Below are positions 28,177 through 37,123 of a stretch of DNA of 64,000 nt, piece by piece; positions within the stretch are counted from its first letter, which is position 1, and the number at the start of each line of letters is the position of its first letter. Made by a program: the position numbers and the translations under genes. The DNA lies in assembly GCF_000429945.1 (NCBI RefSeq), contig NZ_AUCV01000005.1, positions 124,001-188,000 on the forward strand. The letters run 5' to 3'. The DNA is from Desulfogranum japonicum DSM 18378 (GTDB taxonomy: Bacteria > Desulfobacterota > Desulfobulbia > Desulfobulbales > Desulfobulbaceae). Below the pieces are notes generated by a model that had not been told where the DNA came from, did not search any database, and saw nothing but the letters and a program-made list of their open reading frames with translations.

Positions 28177-29466
28177 ATGCATACAACTCAATCCAAAACT
28201 CTGTTTGAGCAAGCCCAGAAAACTATTCCAGGAGGGGTGAATTCACCGGTTCGTGCCTGTCGGTCTGTGGGCTGTGACCCGTTATTTGTCCAGCAGGCCA
28301 GCGGCTGCGAGATCGTCGATGTCGACGGTAACAGGTTCATTGATTTTGTATGTTCCTGGGGGCCGATGATTGCCGGACATGCCCATCCAAATGTGGTGGA
28401 AGCTATACAGAGGACTGCAGCTAACGGTGCCAGTTTTGGTGCTCCATGCGCTTTGGAGGTTGAGTTGGCCGAGCTTGTCTGCGACAGTATCCCTTCAATG
28501 GATAAGGTCAGATTTGTGAATTCAGGAACAGAAGCTACCATGAGTGCTGTGCGCCTGGCCAGGGGATATACCGGCAAAAGCGTTGTTGTTAAATTTGATG
28601 GTTGTTACCATGGACACTCTGATTCTTTCCTTGTAAAGGCCGGTTCAGGCCTGATTACTCTTGGTATTCCTGGAAGCCCAGGTGTGCCCGAAGATATTGT
28701 GAAAAATACCCTTTCCATACCCTACAATGACACCGTAATTCTTGAAAAGACCCTTCGGGATCCGGAACTGGATATCGCCTGTGTCATCGTTGAGCCTGTT
28801 GCCGGTAATATGGGGGTGGTAGTTCCCGATGAAGGATTTCACACAACATTGCGTGCCCTGACTCAAGAACTTGGCATTGTCCTGATTTTTGATGAGGTTA
28901 TCACCGGGTTCCGTCTTGGACTTGGCGGCGCACAGGAACGATTCGGAATTACTCCTGACTTGACTTGCCTCGGTAAAATCATTGGCGGAGGACTCCCTGT
29001 AGGCGCATATGGCGGAAAAAAAGAGATTATGGACCAGGTTGCACCGGATGGACCTGTGTATCAGGCCGGAACGTTATCCGGAAATCCTCTGGCAATGGCA
29101 GCAGGCCTGGCAACGCTTAAACTGGTCAGACAGGAGGGCTTTTATGAGAAACTTGAAGAAAAAAGTGATTGGTTTGCTCAACGGTTGGCTGATATCGCTT
29201 CTGGAATTTCGTTGCCAACCACACTCAATCGCATTGGTTCCATGATGACCTGTTTTTTTGCACAAGGACCAATCAGGGACTATGAATCAGCCATGAAGGC
29301 TGACACCGAACTGTATGCACAACATTACAGAAATATGCTCACAGGAGGGGTCTGGCTTGCTCCTTCGCAGTTCGAAGCTGCCTTCATTGCTGCTTCCCAC
29401 CAGGAAGAACATCTGGAAAAAGCTTTGGCTGTGACTGAATCATCATTCAAAAAATTGATGAATTAG
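28177..29466 (+). CDS. hemL: glutamate-1-semialdehyde 2,1-aminomutase
   Basis: PLP-dependent enzyme making 5-aminolevulinate, the precursor of heme and of the siroheme needed by DsrAB. The 429-residue protein shows IPGGVNSPVRACRSVG, SWGPMIAGHAHPNV, NSGTEATMSAVRLARGYT, DEVITGFRL and the PLP lysine K267 in LGKIIGGGLPVGAYGG. ATG 28177 has AAGGTG seven bases upstream; a GTG at 28168 is part of that site. It is followed after about 80 bases by the ATP synthase genes on the same strand. Confidence 0.96.
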   Translation: MHTTQSKTLFEQAQKTIPGGVNSPVRACRSVGCDPLFVQQASGCEIVDVDGNRFIDFVCSWGPMIAGHAHPNVVEAIQRTAANGASFGAPCALEVELAELVCDSIPSMDKVRFVNSGTEATMSAVRLARGYTGKSVVVKFDGCYHGHSDSFLVKAGSGLITLGIPGSPGVPEDIVKNTLSIPYNDTVILEKTLRDPELDIACVIVEPVAGNMGVVVPDEGFHTTLRALTQELGIVLIFDEVITGFRLGLGGAQERFGITPDLTCLGKIIGGGLPVGAYGGKKEIMDQVAPDGPVYQAGTLSGNPLAMAAGLATLKLVRQEGFYEKLEEKSDWFAQRLADIASGISLPTTLNRIGSMMTCFFAQGPIRDYESAMKADTELYAQHYRNMLTGGVWLAPSQFEAAFIAASHQEEHLEKALAVTESSFKKLMN

Positions 29467-29548
29467 ATAAAAAAATATTGCGTTTGATCAATTCGCATGA
29501 TACCTGTAGCCTCAATTAAAAAACCTCACTGGGTCTTGGAGGGAATAC

Positions 29549-29779
29549 ATGTCTGACGAAAGACGTGAGATGTTCAGACAACTTGCAGAATATAGCCAAG
29601 TTGGTATGACTTTTGTCTTTTCAATCCTAGTTGGTTTTGGTATTGGATGGTTTCTGGATAACAAGGTTTTTCACGGAAAAATCACTCCTTACCTGACTTT
29701 CATATTTTTAGGGGTAGGCATTGTTGCAGGGTTTAGAACCCTGTGGGAATTAACCCGGAAAATCTCAGACGGAAAGTAG
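29549..29779 (+). CDS. atpZ: AtpZ/AtpI family protein
   Basis: Small membrane protein of 76 residues with two predicted helices (about 18-36 and 46-65) and the family motif GIGWFLDNK. Members precede F0 genes and are proposed to help assembly or magnesium/calcium uptake for the ATP synthase. TTGGAGGG is upstream of ATG 29549. First gene of the F0 operon; its 3' end overlaps the next gene. Confidence 0.9.
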   Translation: MSDERREMFRQLAEYSQVGMTFVFSILVGFGIGWFLDNKVFHGKITPYLTFIFLGVGIVAGFRTLWELTRKISDGK

Positions 29780-30216
29780 AACGGTTCGTAGTGAAAGAAG
29801 ACCAGACCCTTATACAGGCAGTTATTTTAACCAGTTGGCTTATAGTCATTGTTTTTATTTTGGCTGGCTGGTATGTGCAGGGAGAGCAATTTGCACTCTC
29901 CACCCTGATCGGTGGCATTCTGGTTAATGGAAGCTTTCTGCTGTTGAAAAAGGATATTGAGCAGTTACTCAACAAAGTGAGTATGGCCGGTATCAGCCCT
30001 GATTCAGTATCAAGGGCTGAAAAAATTCGTTTTTTCATCAAGTTTCATGCTCGCCTTGTTGTTTTTGGTTTATTATTGATTGCGCTGGTTGCAAAATGCC
30101 CCGTCAATCTCGTCGGATTGGCATTGGGGATGGCAACAGTGGTCTTGAGCGTAGTCGTTGTTGTGTTAAGCAAGGGGAAAAAACTCTATTCCAAGTTACG
30201 TTTGAGGAGCGTGTAG
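29743..30216 (+). CDS. atpI: ATP synthase subunit I (AtpI)
   Basis: Membrane protein with four predicted helices that helps assemble the c-ring of F-type ATP synthase. Length is 157 residues from GTG 29743, overlapping atpZ by 37 bases; a GTG at 29791 would give 141 residues. The upstream start is slightly preferred because LRRKVERF resembles the short helix seen before the first membrane segment in relatives. Sequence similarity is loose, as is normal for this family, so the call leans on position between atpZ and atpB. Confidence 0.8.
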   Translation: MGINPENLRRKVERFVVKEDQTLIQAVILTSWLIVIVFILAGWYVQGEQFALSTLIGGILVNGSFLLLKKDIEQLLNKVSMAGISPDSVSRAEKIRFFIKFHARLVVFGLLLIALVAKCPVNLVGLALGMATVVLSVVVVVLSKGKKLYSKLRLRSV

Positions 30217-30219
30217 GTT

Positions 30220-30942
30220 ATGGAACATCCGATATTATTTATTTCAATCATACTAGAAAAGCTGGGGCTACCGGTGCCGCATACTGTTACCGGCAGCAAC
30301 CTGATTGAACAGCTTTGCACGCCATACATGACGTATACCTGGTTGGTTATGGCTTTCCTGATCATTATCCCTAAGTTGACCATGTCCAAATTGGAGATGG
30401 TACCTGGAAGCGGACAGAACTTCTGGGAAGTTATGATTGGTGGACTCATGGATTTTTTCACTGAAAATCTTGGTGAGTCCGGAGCCAAAATGCTCTTTCC
30501 GATGATGGCCACCTTCTTTTTCTATATCGTGTTGGCCAATATGATTGGACTGATTCCAGGTTTTATGTCTCCCACCTCCAACCTGAATATTACCCTCGGG
30601 ATGACTATCATTGTGTGGTTTACTCATCATTTTCTGGGCTTTAAGCATCATGGGTTGCATTACTACAAACATTTTATGGGACCCAGTAAAGCCATGGCAC
30701 CGTTTATGTTCGTGCTTGAAATCATCAGTAACTTGGCACGTCTGATTTCACTGTCCATGCGTCTTTTCGGAAATATCTTTGCAAAAGAGGTGCTGCTGGC
30801 AGTCCTCTTCATGCTGGCAGGCGCTTACTTCGCGCCTCTGCCTATCCTCTGCCTTGGTGTTCTGGTAAGTATTATCCAGGCGGTTGTTTTTGTATTACTT
30901 GCAGTTCTTTACTGCGCCGGTGCCATGGAAGAGGCACACTGA
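30220..30942 (+). CDS. atpB: ATP synthase F0 subunit a
   Basis: Stator subunit of 240 residues that forms the ion half-channels. The essential arginine is R181 in ISLSMRLFGNIFAKE; other conserved segments are ANMIGLIPG and the C-terminal helix SIIQAVVFVLLAVLYCAGAM. It starts 3 bases after atpI and precedes atpE by about 70 bases. Confidence 0.95.
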   Translation: MEHPILFISIILEKLGLPVPHTVTGSNLIEQLCTPYMTYTWLVMAFLIIIPKLTMSKLEMVPGSGQNFWEVMIGGLMDFFTENLGESGAKMLFPMMATFFFYIVLANMIGLIPGFMSPTSNLNITLGMTIIVWFTHHFLGFKHHGLHYYKHFMGPSKAMAPFMFVLEIISNLARLISLSMRLFGNIFAKEVLLAVLFMLAGAYFAPLPILCLGVLVSIIQAVVFVLLAVLYCAGAMEEAH

Positions 30943-31015
30943 TAACGTTATTACAGTTTCTGTTCAACAGAGAAGAAGGCCAATATATACTTAATTATTA
31001 CGGAGGATTTGTACA

Positions 31016-31258
31016 ATGGAAATCGGAACCGCTTTAGTTTGTGTAGGTGCAGCTTTGAGTATCGGACTTGCTGGTCTTGGTGCTGGTATTGGTATGGGTA
31101 ATGGTCTGCGTGGCGCTTGTGATGGTGTTGCACGTAACCCAGAAGCTAAAGGACCAATCACAACCACCATGATTCTTGGTATGGCTCTTTGTGAGTCCAT
31201 CGCCATTTACGGTCTGGTTATCGCATTCATCATGCTGTACGCCAACCCACTGAAGTAG
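31016..31258 (+). CDS. atpE: ATP synthase F0 subunit c
   Basis: Ring subunit of 80 residues with two membrane helices and the loop ARNPEAKG. The ion-binding acid is E60 ([10 protein letters not shown]). Compared with sodium-binding c subunits, the helix-1 glutamine position is M27 and the threonine after ES is I62, though S61 and Y65 are kept; proton coupling is therefore more likely. CGGAGG precedes the ATG. F1 genes and b subunits are not in the window; a strong terminator follows. Confidence 0.96.
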   Translation: MEIGTALVCVGAALSIGLAGLGAGIGMGNGLRGACDGVARNPEAKGPITTTMILGMALCESIAIYGLVIAFIMLYANPLK

Positions 31259-31286
31259 TCTAAAAAGGGTACACCTTTTGTTTTAT

Positions 31287-31321
31287 AAGCTGCGGCTTTT
31301 TGAGCCGCAGCTTTTTTTTTA
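31287..31321 (+). terminator. terminator after atpE
   Basis: Perfect 11-base stem AAGCTGCGGCT / AGCCGCAGCTT with a 5-base loop and a run of T (31312-31321). It closes the atpZ-atpI-atpB-atpE transcript. Confidence 0.95.
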
Positions 31322-31325
31322 TTCC

Positions 31326-32054
31326 ATGAACGATTGTCTGATTTATCCTACGAAATCGAAGTCCGATCCAATTCTGCCAGGCACAGGCATTTTAGCTGTA
31401 AACCCTACAGATGCGGCTACATTGCCTTCCCTTGCCAAAATATACAATTTGTCCAAATCTTTCCTGTTCCATTCATCCCTTTTCACAGATGAACATTTTT
31501 TCATTGCCGGCCCAGCTGTTGGCGCCCCCATGGCAGTGATGACCGCAGAAAAATTAATAGCACTGGGCGCAAAACGAATTATCTTGTATGGGTGGTGCGG
31601 CTCTTTGTCCCCAAGGATTCCTGCCGGAACCCTTTGTATTCCCACCGGAGCTATTTCAGAAGAAGGTACCAGCGCTCATTATATAGGGGATGCGTCATAT
31701 CTCGCAGATAGAAATCTATCTGCAACTTTAATGGATATGGCTGTGAGTAGTATGCCCATATTTGTACAGCATGCCAATGCCTGGACCACTGATGCTCCAT
31801 ATAGGGAAACCAAGGAAAAGGTCCTCCGCTATAATGAGCAGGGAATTGGAGTTGTTGACATGGAAACCTCGGCCCTGTTCGCGCTGGCTGTCTATCGCAA
31901 TATTGATTGTGCAGCTGTGCTCTATGTGTCTGATGAGTTATTTCATGAAACCTGGGTGCCCAAATTTACCCACAAGCAGTTTCGCAAAACAAGCCGTTCG
32001 ATACTAGAGCAACTTTGCTCCTATCTTTCCAAAACATCTGGAGTATGTGGATGA
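31326..32054 (+). CDS. nucleoside phosphorylase family protein
   Basis: PNP/UDP-phosphorylase family enzyme of 242 residues that cleaves a nucleoside N-glycosidic bond. Seen: GPAVGAPMAVMTAEKL, IILYGWCGSLSPRIPAG and the substrate-ribose motif VVDMETSALFALAVYR, with SDELFHETW near the C terminus. It looks closest to uridine-phosphorylase-like members; purine or futalosine substrates are not excluded. ATG 31326 falls only five bases after the atpE terminator and lacks a clear ribosome site, so expression may depend on read-through or an unusual start. Its stop overlaps the rimO start (ATGA). Confidence 0.82.
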   Translation: MNDCLIYPTKSKSDPILPGTGILAVNPTDAATLPSLAKIYNLSKSFLFHSSLFTDEHFFIAGPAVGAPMAVMTAEKLIALGAKRIILYGWCGSLSPRIPAGTLCIPTGAISEEGTSAHYIGDASYLADRNLSATLMDMAVSSMPIFVQHANAWTTDAPYRETKEKVLRYNEQGIGVVDMETSALFALAVYRNIDCAAVLYVSDELFHETWVPKFTHKQFRKTSRSILEQLCSYLSKTSGVCG

Positions 32055-33391
32055 GGTCTTTACATTTTATCAGCCTTGGCTGTCCCAAAAATCTGGTTGA
32101 TGCGGAAGTCATGTTGGCTGACCTGGAAAAACACGGATACGGAATAGAAGAAAATCCTGCAAATGCCGAAATTCTTCTGGTGAATACCTGCGGATTTATA
32201 CAATCAGCGGTTGAAGAAGCTGTTGATGAAATTCTGGCTATGGCAGCCTTTAAGGAAGCACGTCAGGAAGTATTGCTGATAGTCTGTGGCTGTATGGTTC
32301 AGCGGTATGGTGATAAACTTCGAGAGGCACTGCCGGAAGTTGATCTTTTTCTGGCCATAGATGATTTTCCACACATAGGGTCAATACTGAATCAGTATAT
32401 TGCAGGCACACAGAGAGAGTTGGTTGTTCGTTCTTCTACCTATATCATGGACGCAACAGTTCCCAGAAAATTATCTACCCCTCATCACCGTTCATATTTG
32501 AAAATCACCGAGGGATGCGATAATCACTGTTCCTATTGTATGATCCCTTCTATTCGCGGAGATTTACGAAGTCGTTCAATCTCTGATCTTGTTACAGAGG
32601 CTCAACATCTGGAAGAAATGGGCGTGCAGGAGTTAACCCTGATAGCTCAGGATCTTACAGCTTATGGTAGTGATCGAAAGGATGGTGCTACTCTTGTAAA
32701 ACTTCTGGAGTCATTGCTGGTCAACTCCACTATCCCATGGTTTCGGTTACTTTACCTGTATCCCACCGGTGTAAGTGATGAACTGCTCCAGTTGATGGCT
32801 AGGCAGTCGCGTATTGTTCCTTACCTTGATATTCCCTTTCAGCATGTCAGCGATTCCGTTCTCCATGCCATGAACCGTCCCTATGGTACTCAACTGTTGG
32901 ATGAACTGGTTACTCGCATACGGGAAACAGTGCCTGATTGTGCGCTCCGTACCACATTGATGGTCGGCTTTCCTGGAGAAACAGAAGAAGATGTAGAGTT
33001 GATGATTGCCATGCTCAAGAAATGGCAACTCGATCATGTCGGTACCTTTTGTTTTCAGGCAGAAGAAGGGACTCCTGCAGCCGATTATGAACCCATTGTC
33101 CCGGAAGAAGTGCAACAGCAACGCTATGATTTGGTCATGGAGACACAACGAAGCATCTCGCAGACCCACCTACAGAAATATGTAGGACGGGTTGAACCCG
33201 TCCTAATAGAAGGACTAAGTCGGGAAAGTGACCTGCTACTGGAGGGGCGAACGCGTTTTCAGGCCCCTGAGATTGACGGCACGGTCTTAATTACCAGCGG
33301 TCAGGTAGCCCAGGGGGAAATTGTACCTGTGCGTATCACCGATGCCCACACCTATGATCTGGTCGGGGAAGTCGTGGACGATGCGACATGA
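32051..33391 (+). CDS. rimO: ribosomal protein S12 methylthiotransferase RimO
   Basis: Radical-SAM enzyme that adds a methylthio group to an aspartate of ribosomal protein S12. The 446-residue protein has the N-terminal cluster cysteines (ISLGCPKN, NTCGF, VCGCM), the radical SAM motif CDNHCSYC at C156, C160 and C163, and a C-terminal TRAM domain. Start ATG 32051 overlaps the phosphorylase stop and follows GGAG. It converges on the HU gene with a 19-base gap. Confidence 0.95.
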   Translation: MRSLHFISLGCPKNLVDAEVMLADLEKHGYGIEENPANAEILLVNTCGFIQSAVEEAVDEILAMAAFKEARQEVLLIVCGCMVQRYGDKLREALPEVDLFLAIDDFPHIGSILNQYIAGTQRELVVRSSTYIMDATVPRKLSTPHHRSYLKITEGCDNHCSYCMIPSIRGDLRSRSISDLVTEAQHLEEMGVQELTLIAQDLTAYGSDRKDGATLVKLLESLLVNSTIPWFRLLYLYPTGVSDELLQLMARQSRIVPYLDIPFQHVSDSVLHAMNRPYGTQLLDELVTRIRETVPDCALRTTLMVGFPGETEEDVELMIAMLKKWQLDHVGTFCFQAEEGTPAADYEPIVPEEVQQQRYDLVMETQRSISQTHLQKYVGRVEPVLIEGLSRESDLLLEGRTRFQAPEIDGTVLITSGQVAQGEIVPVRITDAHTYDLVGEVVDDAT

Positions 33392-33410
33392 GTCTGCCAC
33401 CAGTGGCTGA

Positions 33411-33692
33411 TTATTTCTCTTTGTTTACTTGTTCCCTCAGGTCTTTACCTACCTTAAAAAAAGGAAGCTTTTTAGGGGCCACCTTAATTTTTTCACCGGT
33501 TTTGGGATTTCTTCCTGTATATGCGCCATATTCTTTGACCACAAAACTACCAAATCCACGGATTTCAATAGATTCACCCTTGGCCAATGCATCGCTCATG
33601 GTATCAATGATGGTATTGGTGATAGAGGCTGCCTCCCGAATGGGAATGTTCATCTCTTCGGCTAAGGCTTCAATTAATTCAGATTTGTTCAT
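33411..33692 (-). CDS. HU/IHF family DNA-binding protein
   Basis: Nucleoid protein of 93 residues that bends DNA as a dimer. The arm motif GRNPKTGEKIKV and the strand IEIRGFGSFVVKEY are clear, and KLPFFKVGKDLRE follows. It cannot be assigned to HU rather than an IHF subunit from sequence alone. Upstream (33737-33763) is a perfect 9-base hairpin, probably in its 5' leader. Confidence 0.95.
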   Translation of the reverse strand: MNKSELIEALAEEMNIPIREAASITNTIIDTMSDALAKGESIEIRGFGSFVVKEYGAYTGRNPKTGEKIKVAPKKLPFFKVGKDLREQVNKEK

Positions 33693-33736
33693 ATGTTATG
33701 TCTCCCCTCACTTTTGGGTCAGTTATCCTCAATGGT

Positions 33737-33763
33737 TATGGGTGTATTCCCCGGACACCCATA
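33737..33763 (-). promoter_or_regulatory. hairpin in leader of the HU gene
   Basis: TATGGGTGT and ACACCCATA form a perfect 9-base stem with a 9-base loop, 45 bases upstream of the HU start. It has no following T run and may be an mRNA-stability or autoregulatory element. Confidence 0.45.
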
Positions 33764-33810
33764 TACTAAAAAGTATGCAATAGTAACAACTTCTATTAAG
33801 CTATAAAAAT

Positions 33811-34578
33811 TTAAGCAGGTATGTTTTTGATTGTAAAGGGAATTTTACCAGAAAAAATTTTTTTTAAATCTCGAAGAGATAGGGTCCTGTATTCTCCTGG
33901 TGCTAGCGCTCCAAGCGTCAATTGGCCATACGCTGTGCGTTTTAAATGTGCGACCGGATGCCCAATTGCCTGAAACATTTTACGAACCTGTCTTTTTTTG
34001 CCCTCATGGATAATGATTTCTATCCTTGTTTTTCCCTTAAGCTGCTTGAGAATACGAAGTCTGGCTGGTGCAGTTTTTCGTCCTTCCAATAGGATTCCAG
34101 AGGAAAGGTTTTGCAAACTGCTTCCACTTGGTTTACCTGTCACGGTAGCCACGTAGGTTTTTTTTACCTCATATTTGGGATGAAGAATGTAATTGCCTAA
34201 TTCTCCATCATTGGTCATCAGTAAAGCGCCTTCCGTATCAAGATCCAGCCGACCAACGGGAAAAAGACGGGCATCTATGTCCTTTATCAAGTCTGATACG
34301 ATGGGGCGACCCTGAGGGTCTGACAAGGTTGTTACATATCCGCGTGGTTTATTTAGCAGAATGTAAATTTTCTGTTCTTCCTTTACAGGGTTGCCATCCA
34401 CGGTGATCGTATCGCAGAGAGGATCGACTTTGTATCCCATTTGGATCACTGTCTGTCCATTGACCTGAACTCTTCCCTCTGCTATCAATGATTCAGCCTC
34501 TCGTCTGGAGCAGACTCCTGAACTGGCTATTATTTTCTGTAGGCGGTATAAACTGCCGGTCTGTTTTTGTGCACTCAT
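33811..34578 (-). CDS. rluB: 23S rRNA pseudouridine synthase (RluB-like)
   Basis: RsuA/RluB-type pseudouridine synthase of 255 residues. An S4 RNA-binding domain covers residues 10-55 (LQKIIASSGVCSRREAESLI), then LLNKPRGYVTTLSDPQGR and the catalytic aspartate D112 in VGRLDLDTEGALL, and GKKRQVRKM near residue 205. RluB versus RsuA specificity is inferred from overall similarity. It lies 10 bases after ubiD in a long minus-strand run. Confidence 0.9.
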   Translation of the reverse strand: MSAQKQTGSLYRLQKIIASSGVCSRREAESLIAEGRVQVNGQTVIQMGYKVDPLCDTITVDGNPVKEEQKIYILLNKPRGYVTTLSDPQGRPIVSDLIKDIDARLFPVGRLDLDTEGALLMTNDGELGNYILHPKYEVKKTYVATVTGKPSGSSLQNLSSGILLEGRKTAPARLRILKQLKGKTRIEIIIHEGKKRQVRKMFQAIGHPVAHLKRTAYGQLTLGALAPGEYRTLSLRDLKKIFSGKIPFTIKNIPA

Positions 34579-34588
34579 TCCCTGATAT

Positions 34589-36361
34589 TCAACGCAAGGA
34601 TGCCGGCAGGATAGCGTGTATTTTTCCGTCTACCAGCTTTTTGGTGGCTTCATCCACTTCGAGGACATCTGTGTACCATGGTTTCATCCGACAGTCAAAA
34701 ACAATGGGTGGTTCGAGGCCAACATGATAGCGTTGAACAACCTGGGATGCTCCGTGAATGTCATTGGCCGGTTCGAACCGGGTGAAAAACGTCCAGAGAA
34801 ATTCTTGAAGGTTCAAGGTTGCTTCTCTGGTGGAGTCAACCAGGAGAATCACTGGCCATGTTTTTACACCTGGATGTCTTGCAAGTCGTTGGCCAAGGTC
34901 AGGTGTGCTTTCATAGGACGGTCCTTGAACCACCAGGGTACCTGGCAGGTAAACATGGGGTTCATTGCATTCTTCGGGAAGACTTCCATTGAATTCACGA
35001 GGGAGATCGCGTATTTTTTCCCTGCCAAGGCCAAGCATCATTGCTTTGGAGCCCTTGTTCACAGAGGGACCTGTATAATCAAGAGTATCCTGGGACACGT
35101 TGGCAAAGATAAACAGGTCGCGATCCCATTGAATCCTTTCCAGAATATGGGGCCACAGTACCGGGAAATCACTGACATCAATGGCGCCATCGGTAGCCAG
35201 GAGAAACTTGGTCAGGCTAAGTTGACCTTCACCCAGGATACGCAAGCCTGCGGCAAAGGCCTCCCTTGGGTAGCGATCGGTCACTCTGGCTGCAGCTAAA
35301 CAATGAAATCCTGTTTCTCCGAATGTTTTCAGTTGCTGCACTCCTTTCATAACCAGTGGAAAAAGCGGACTGAGGAGTTCCTGCAGGAAATCGCCGATAA
35401 AAAAGTCTTCCTGACGGGGTCTTCCCACTATGGTCGCCGGATAAATTGCATCCGTGCGGTGATACATGTGCGTGGTCTGGAAAACAGGGTAGTCGTGCTG
35501 TAGAGAATTATAGCCGTAATGATCACCAAACGGGCCTTCAGGGCGTCTGATTTTTGGAGGAACCATCCCTTTTATGGCAAATTCCGCTTCACTGACAAGG
35601 TCATATCCTCCCCTTGGGTCGTGTACCATATCGAGTTTTTTTCCCTGCAATAGAGAAGCCAGGACCAGTTCCGGAATATTTTCAGGCAATGGCGCGATAG
35701 CAGCGAGCATCAAGGCTGGAGGCCCACCAATGTAAAGGGTCATGGGAAGAGCCTGATTCAGACGTTCAGCTTCAAAATAATGGAATCCTCCACCTTTATG
35801 GATCTGCCAGTGGATGCCTGTGGTTGTATCATCAAAGCGCTGTATACGATACATCCCTAGATTGTGTCCATGGTTTTCAGGGTGCTCTGTATACACAAGG
35901 GGCAGGGTTACAAATGGGCCGCCATCGGAATGCCATGATGTCAGCATGGGAAGCTCGGTAAGTCGGGATGGGGCCATGCAATTTTCTAATATGGGGCCTT
36001 TTTTCCGTGTTTTCATGCCCAGCTTCACCCCTTTCGTAAAAAGAGACCGGGCGTCCCAGAGAGTGGAAAGCTTTGGCGGCATGGAGCTCTCAACCAGGTT
36101 AACCATTTGCTGGACAAATTGTACAGGTTCCTTGCCAAAAGCAAGTTCCAGTCTCTGGTTAGTACCAAACAGATTGGTTACAACCGGAAACCTGGAGCCT
36201 TTGACATTGGTAAAGAGGAGGGCGGGACCGCCTTGGGAAATGACCCGACGATGGATTTCTGCGATTTCCAGGTAGGGGTCAACCTCTGCATCAATGGTGA
36301 GAAGCTGGTTGTTTTGTTTTAGCAGATCAATATAGGAACGTAGATTGTACAATGGTGGCAT
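34589..36361 (-). CDS. UbiD-family decarboxylase
   Basis: Prenylated-FMN-dependent decarboxylase of 590 residues, near the length of menaquinone-pathway UbiD homologues. Conserved parts include SWHSDGGPFVTLPLVYT, LGMYRIQRFDDTTTGIHWQ, the PPEIRRPEGPFGDH-like PPKIRRPEGPFGDHYGYN and EDFFIGDFLQELLSPLFP. A UbiX flavin prenyltransferase, needed to make the cofactor, is not in the window. A role in menaquinone synthesis is likely for a respiring anaerobe but is inference. Confidence 0.88.
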   Translation of the reverse strand: MPPLYNLRSYIDLLKQNNQLLTIDAEVDPYLEIAEIHRRVISQGGPALLFTNVKGSRFPVVTNLFGTNQRLELAFGKEPVQFVQQMVNLVESSMPPKLSTLWDARSLFTKGVKLGMKTRKKGPILENCMAPSRLTELPMLTSWHSDGGPFVTLPLVYTEHPENHGHNLGMYRIQRFDDTTTGIHWQIHKGGGFHYFEAERLNQALPMTLYIGGPPALMLAAIAPLPENIPELVLASLLQGKKLDMVHDPRGGYDLVSEAEFAIKGMVPPKIRRPEGPFGDHYGYNSLQHDYPVFQTTHMYHRTDAIYPATIVGRPRQEDFFIGDFLQELLSPLFPLVMKGVQQLKTFGETGFHCLAAARVTDRYPREAFAAGLRILGEGQLSLTKFLLATDGAIDVSDFPVLWPHILERIQWDRDLFIFANVSQDTLDYTGPSVNKGSKAMMLGLGREKIRDLPREFNGSLPEECNEPHVYLPGTLVVQGPSYESTPDLGQRLARHPGVKTWPVILLVDSTREATLNLQEFLWTFFTRFEPANDIHGASQVVQRYHVGLEPPIVFDCRMKPWYTDVLEVDEATKKLVDGKIHAILPASLR

Positions 36362-36387
36362 GGCAATTATGTAAAAAATCTGGGAGG

Positions 36388-36603
36388 TTAATGGTGGTGA
36401 TCTGGATCGTCTAAAAACAGGGCGTGATATTCCTGTTCGCTGAAATGAGCACGCATAACCGCCATGAGGGTGTCGACAATGGCGTTAATTTCCTCGTCGG
36501 TCATACGGGGGATAAGTTGTGTTAGAAGTTCTTCTTTACTGAACTGCTGTAGGAATTCACGTAGTGAATTTTCATCTGTTTCTCTGTCAAAACCAAATAT
36601 CAT
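36388..36603 (-). CDS. small conserved cytoplasmic protein
   Basis: A 71-residue acidic, mostly helical protein (MIFGFDRETDENSLREFL, then LIPRMTDEEINAIVDTLM) ending in a histidine-rich DPDHHH. Similar short proteins seem to occur in related sulfate reducers, but no function is known. No membrane helix or signal. It fits tightly between yjbQ and ubiD (26 bases before ubiD), which supports it as a real gene despite a weak ribosome site. Confidence 0.65.
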   Translation of the reverse strand: MIFGFDRETDENSLREFLQQFSKEELLTQLIPRMTDEEINAIVDTLMAVMRAHFSEQEYHALFLDDPDHHH

Positions 36604-36703
36604 GTCAGGCTGTTTTCTTGTAGGTCAGAATATCGTGTGTCGGCACAGGTCAGCGAATGGATACCGTTACAGACCTGCGTAGATAGATTCCCGTTGGCGG
36701 TAT

Positions 36704-37105
36704 TTATGCTGTCAGGATCTGCCACCAGAGTTTTCTGCTCCGGGGGCCATCGTATTCGCAGAAGAATATCCTCTGCCAGGTACCAAGTTTCAGGCTTCCG
36801 TTTTCAATACATACATTTACAGAACTACCGGTCAAGGTTGCCATCATATGGGAGGGTGAGTTGCCCTCTCTGTGTCTGTATGGATAATCCCGAGGAACCA
36901 TTTGTTGAAAGACCCCGACGAGGTCTTTCTGTACATCGGGGTCAGCGCCTTCATTTATGGTAATACCTGCAGTGGTGTGCGGATTAAAGACCGTACAGAG
37001 CCCGGAGTGAATCCGGTTATGCTGCACAATGGCTGCAATCTCTGCGGTAACATCGATCATTTCCATATGTGATCGAGTAGTTACCGACAATTCCCCACTC
37101 AGCAT
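36704..37105 (-). CDS. yjbQ: YjbQ family protein (UPF0047)
   Basis: Protein of 133 residues of the YjbQ/UPF0047 family, reported to have weak thiamine-phosphate synthase activity. Conserved: GLCTVFNPHTTAGITINEGADPDV split across residues 36-58, YRHREGNSPSHMMATLTGSS, and GTWQRIFFCEYDGPRSR. The true cellular role is not settled. It lies 18 bases after the glycine-zipper lipoprotein gene. Confidence 0.93.
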   Translation of the reverse strand: MLSGELSVTTRSHMEMIDVTAEIAAIVQHNRIHSGLCTVFNPHTTAGITINEGADPDVQKDLVGVFQQMVPRDYPYRHREGNSPSHMMATLTGSSVNVCIENGSLKLGTWQRIFFCEYDGPRSRKLWWQILTA

Positions 37106-37123
37106 TATAAACCTCCAGAAGTG

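Noticed and set aside
31278-31325. TTG 31278 as start of the phosphorylase gene
   Set aside because: It would translate through the atpE terminator hairpin; the added residues resemble no phosphorylase.
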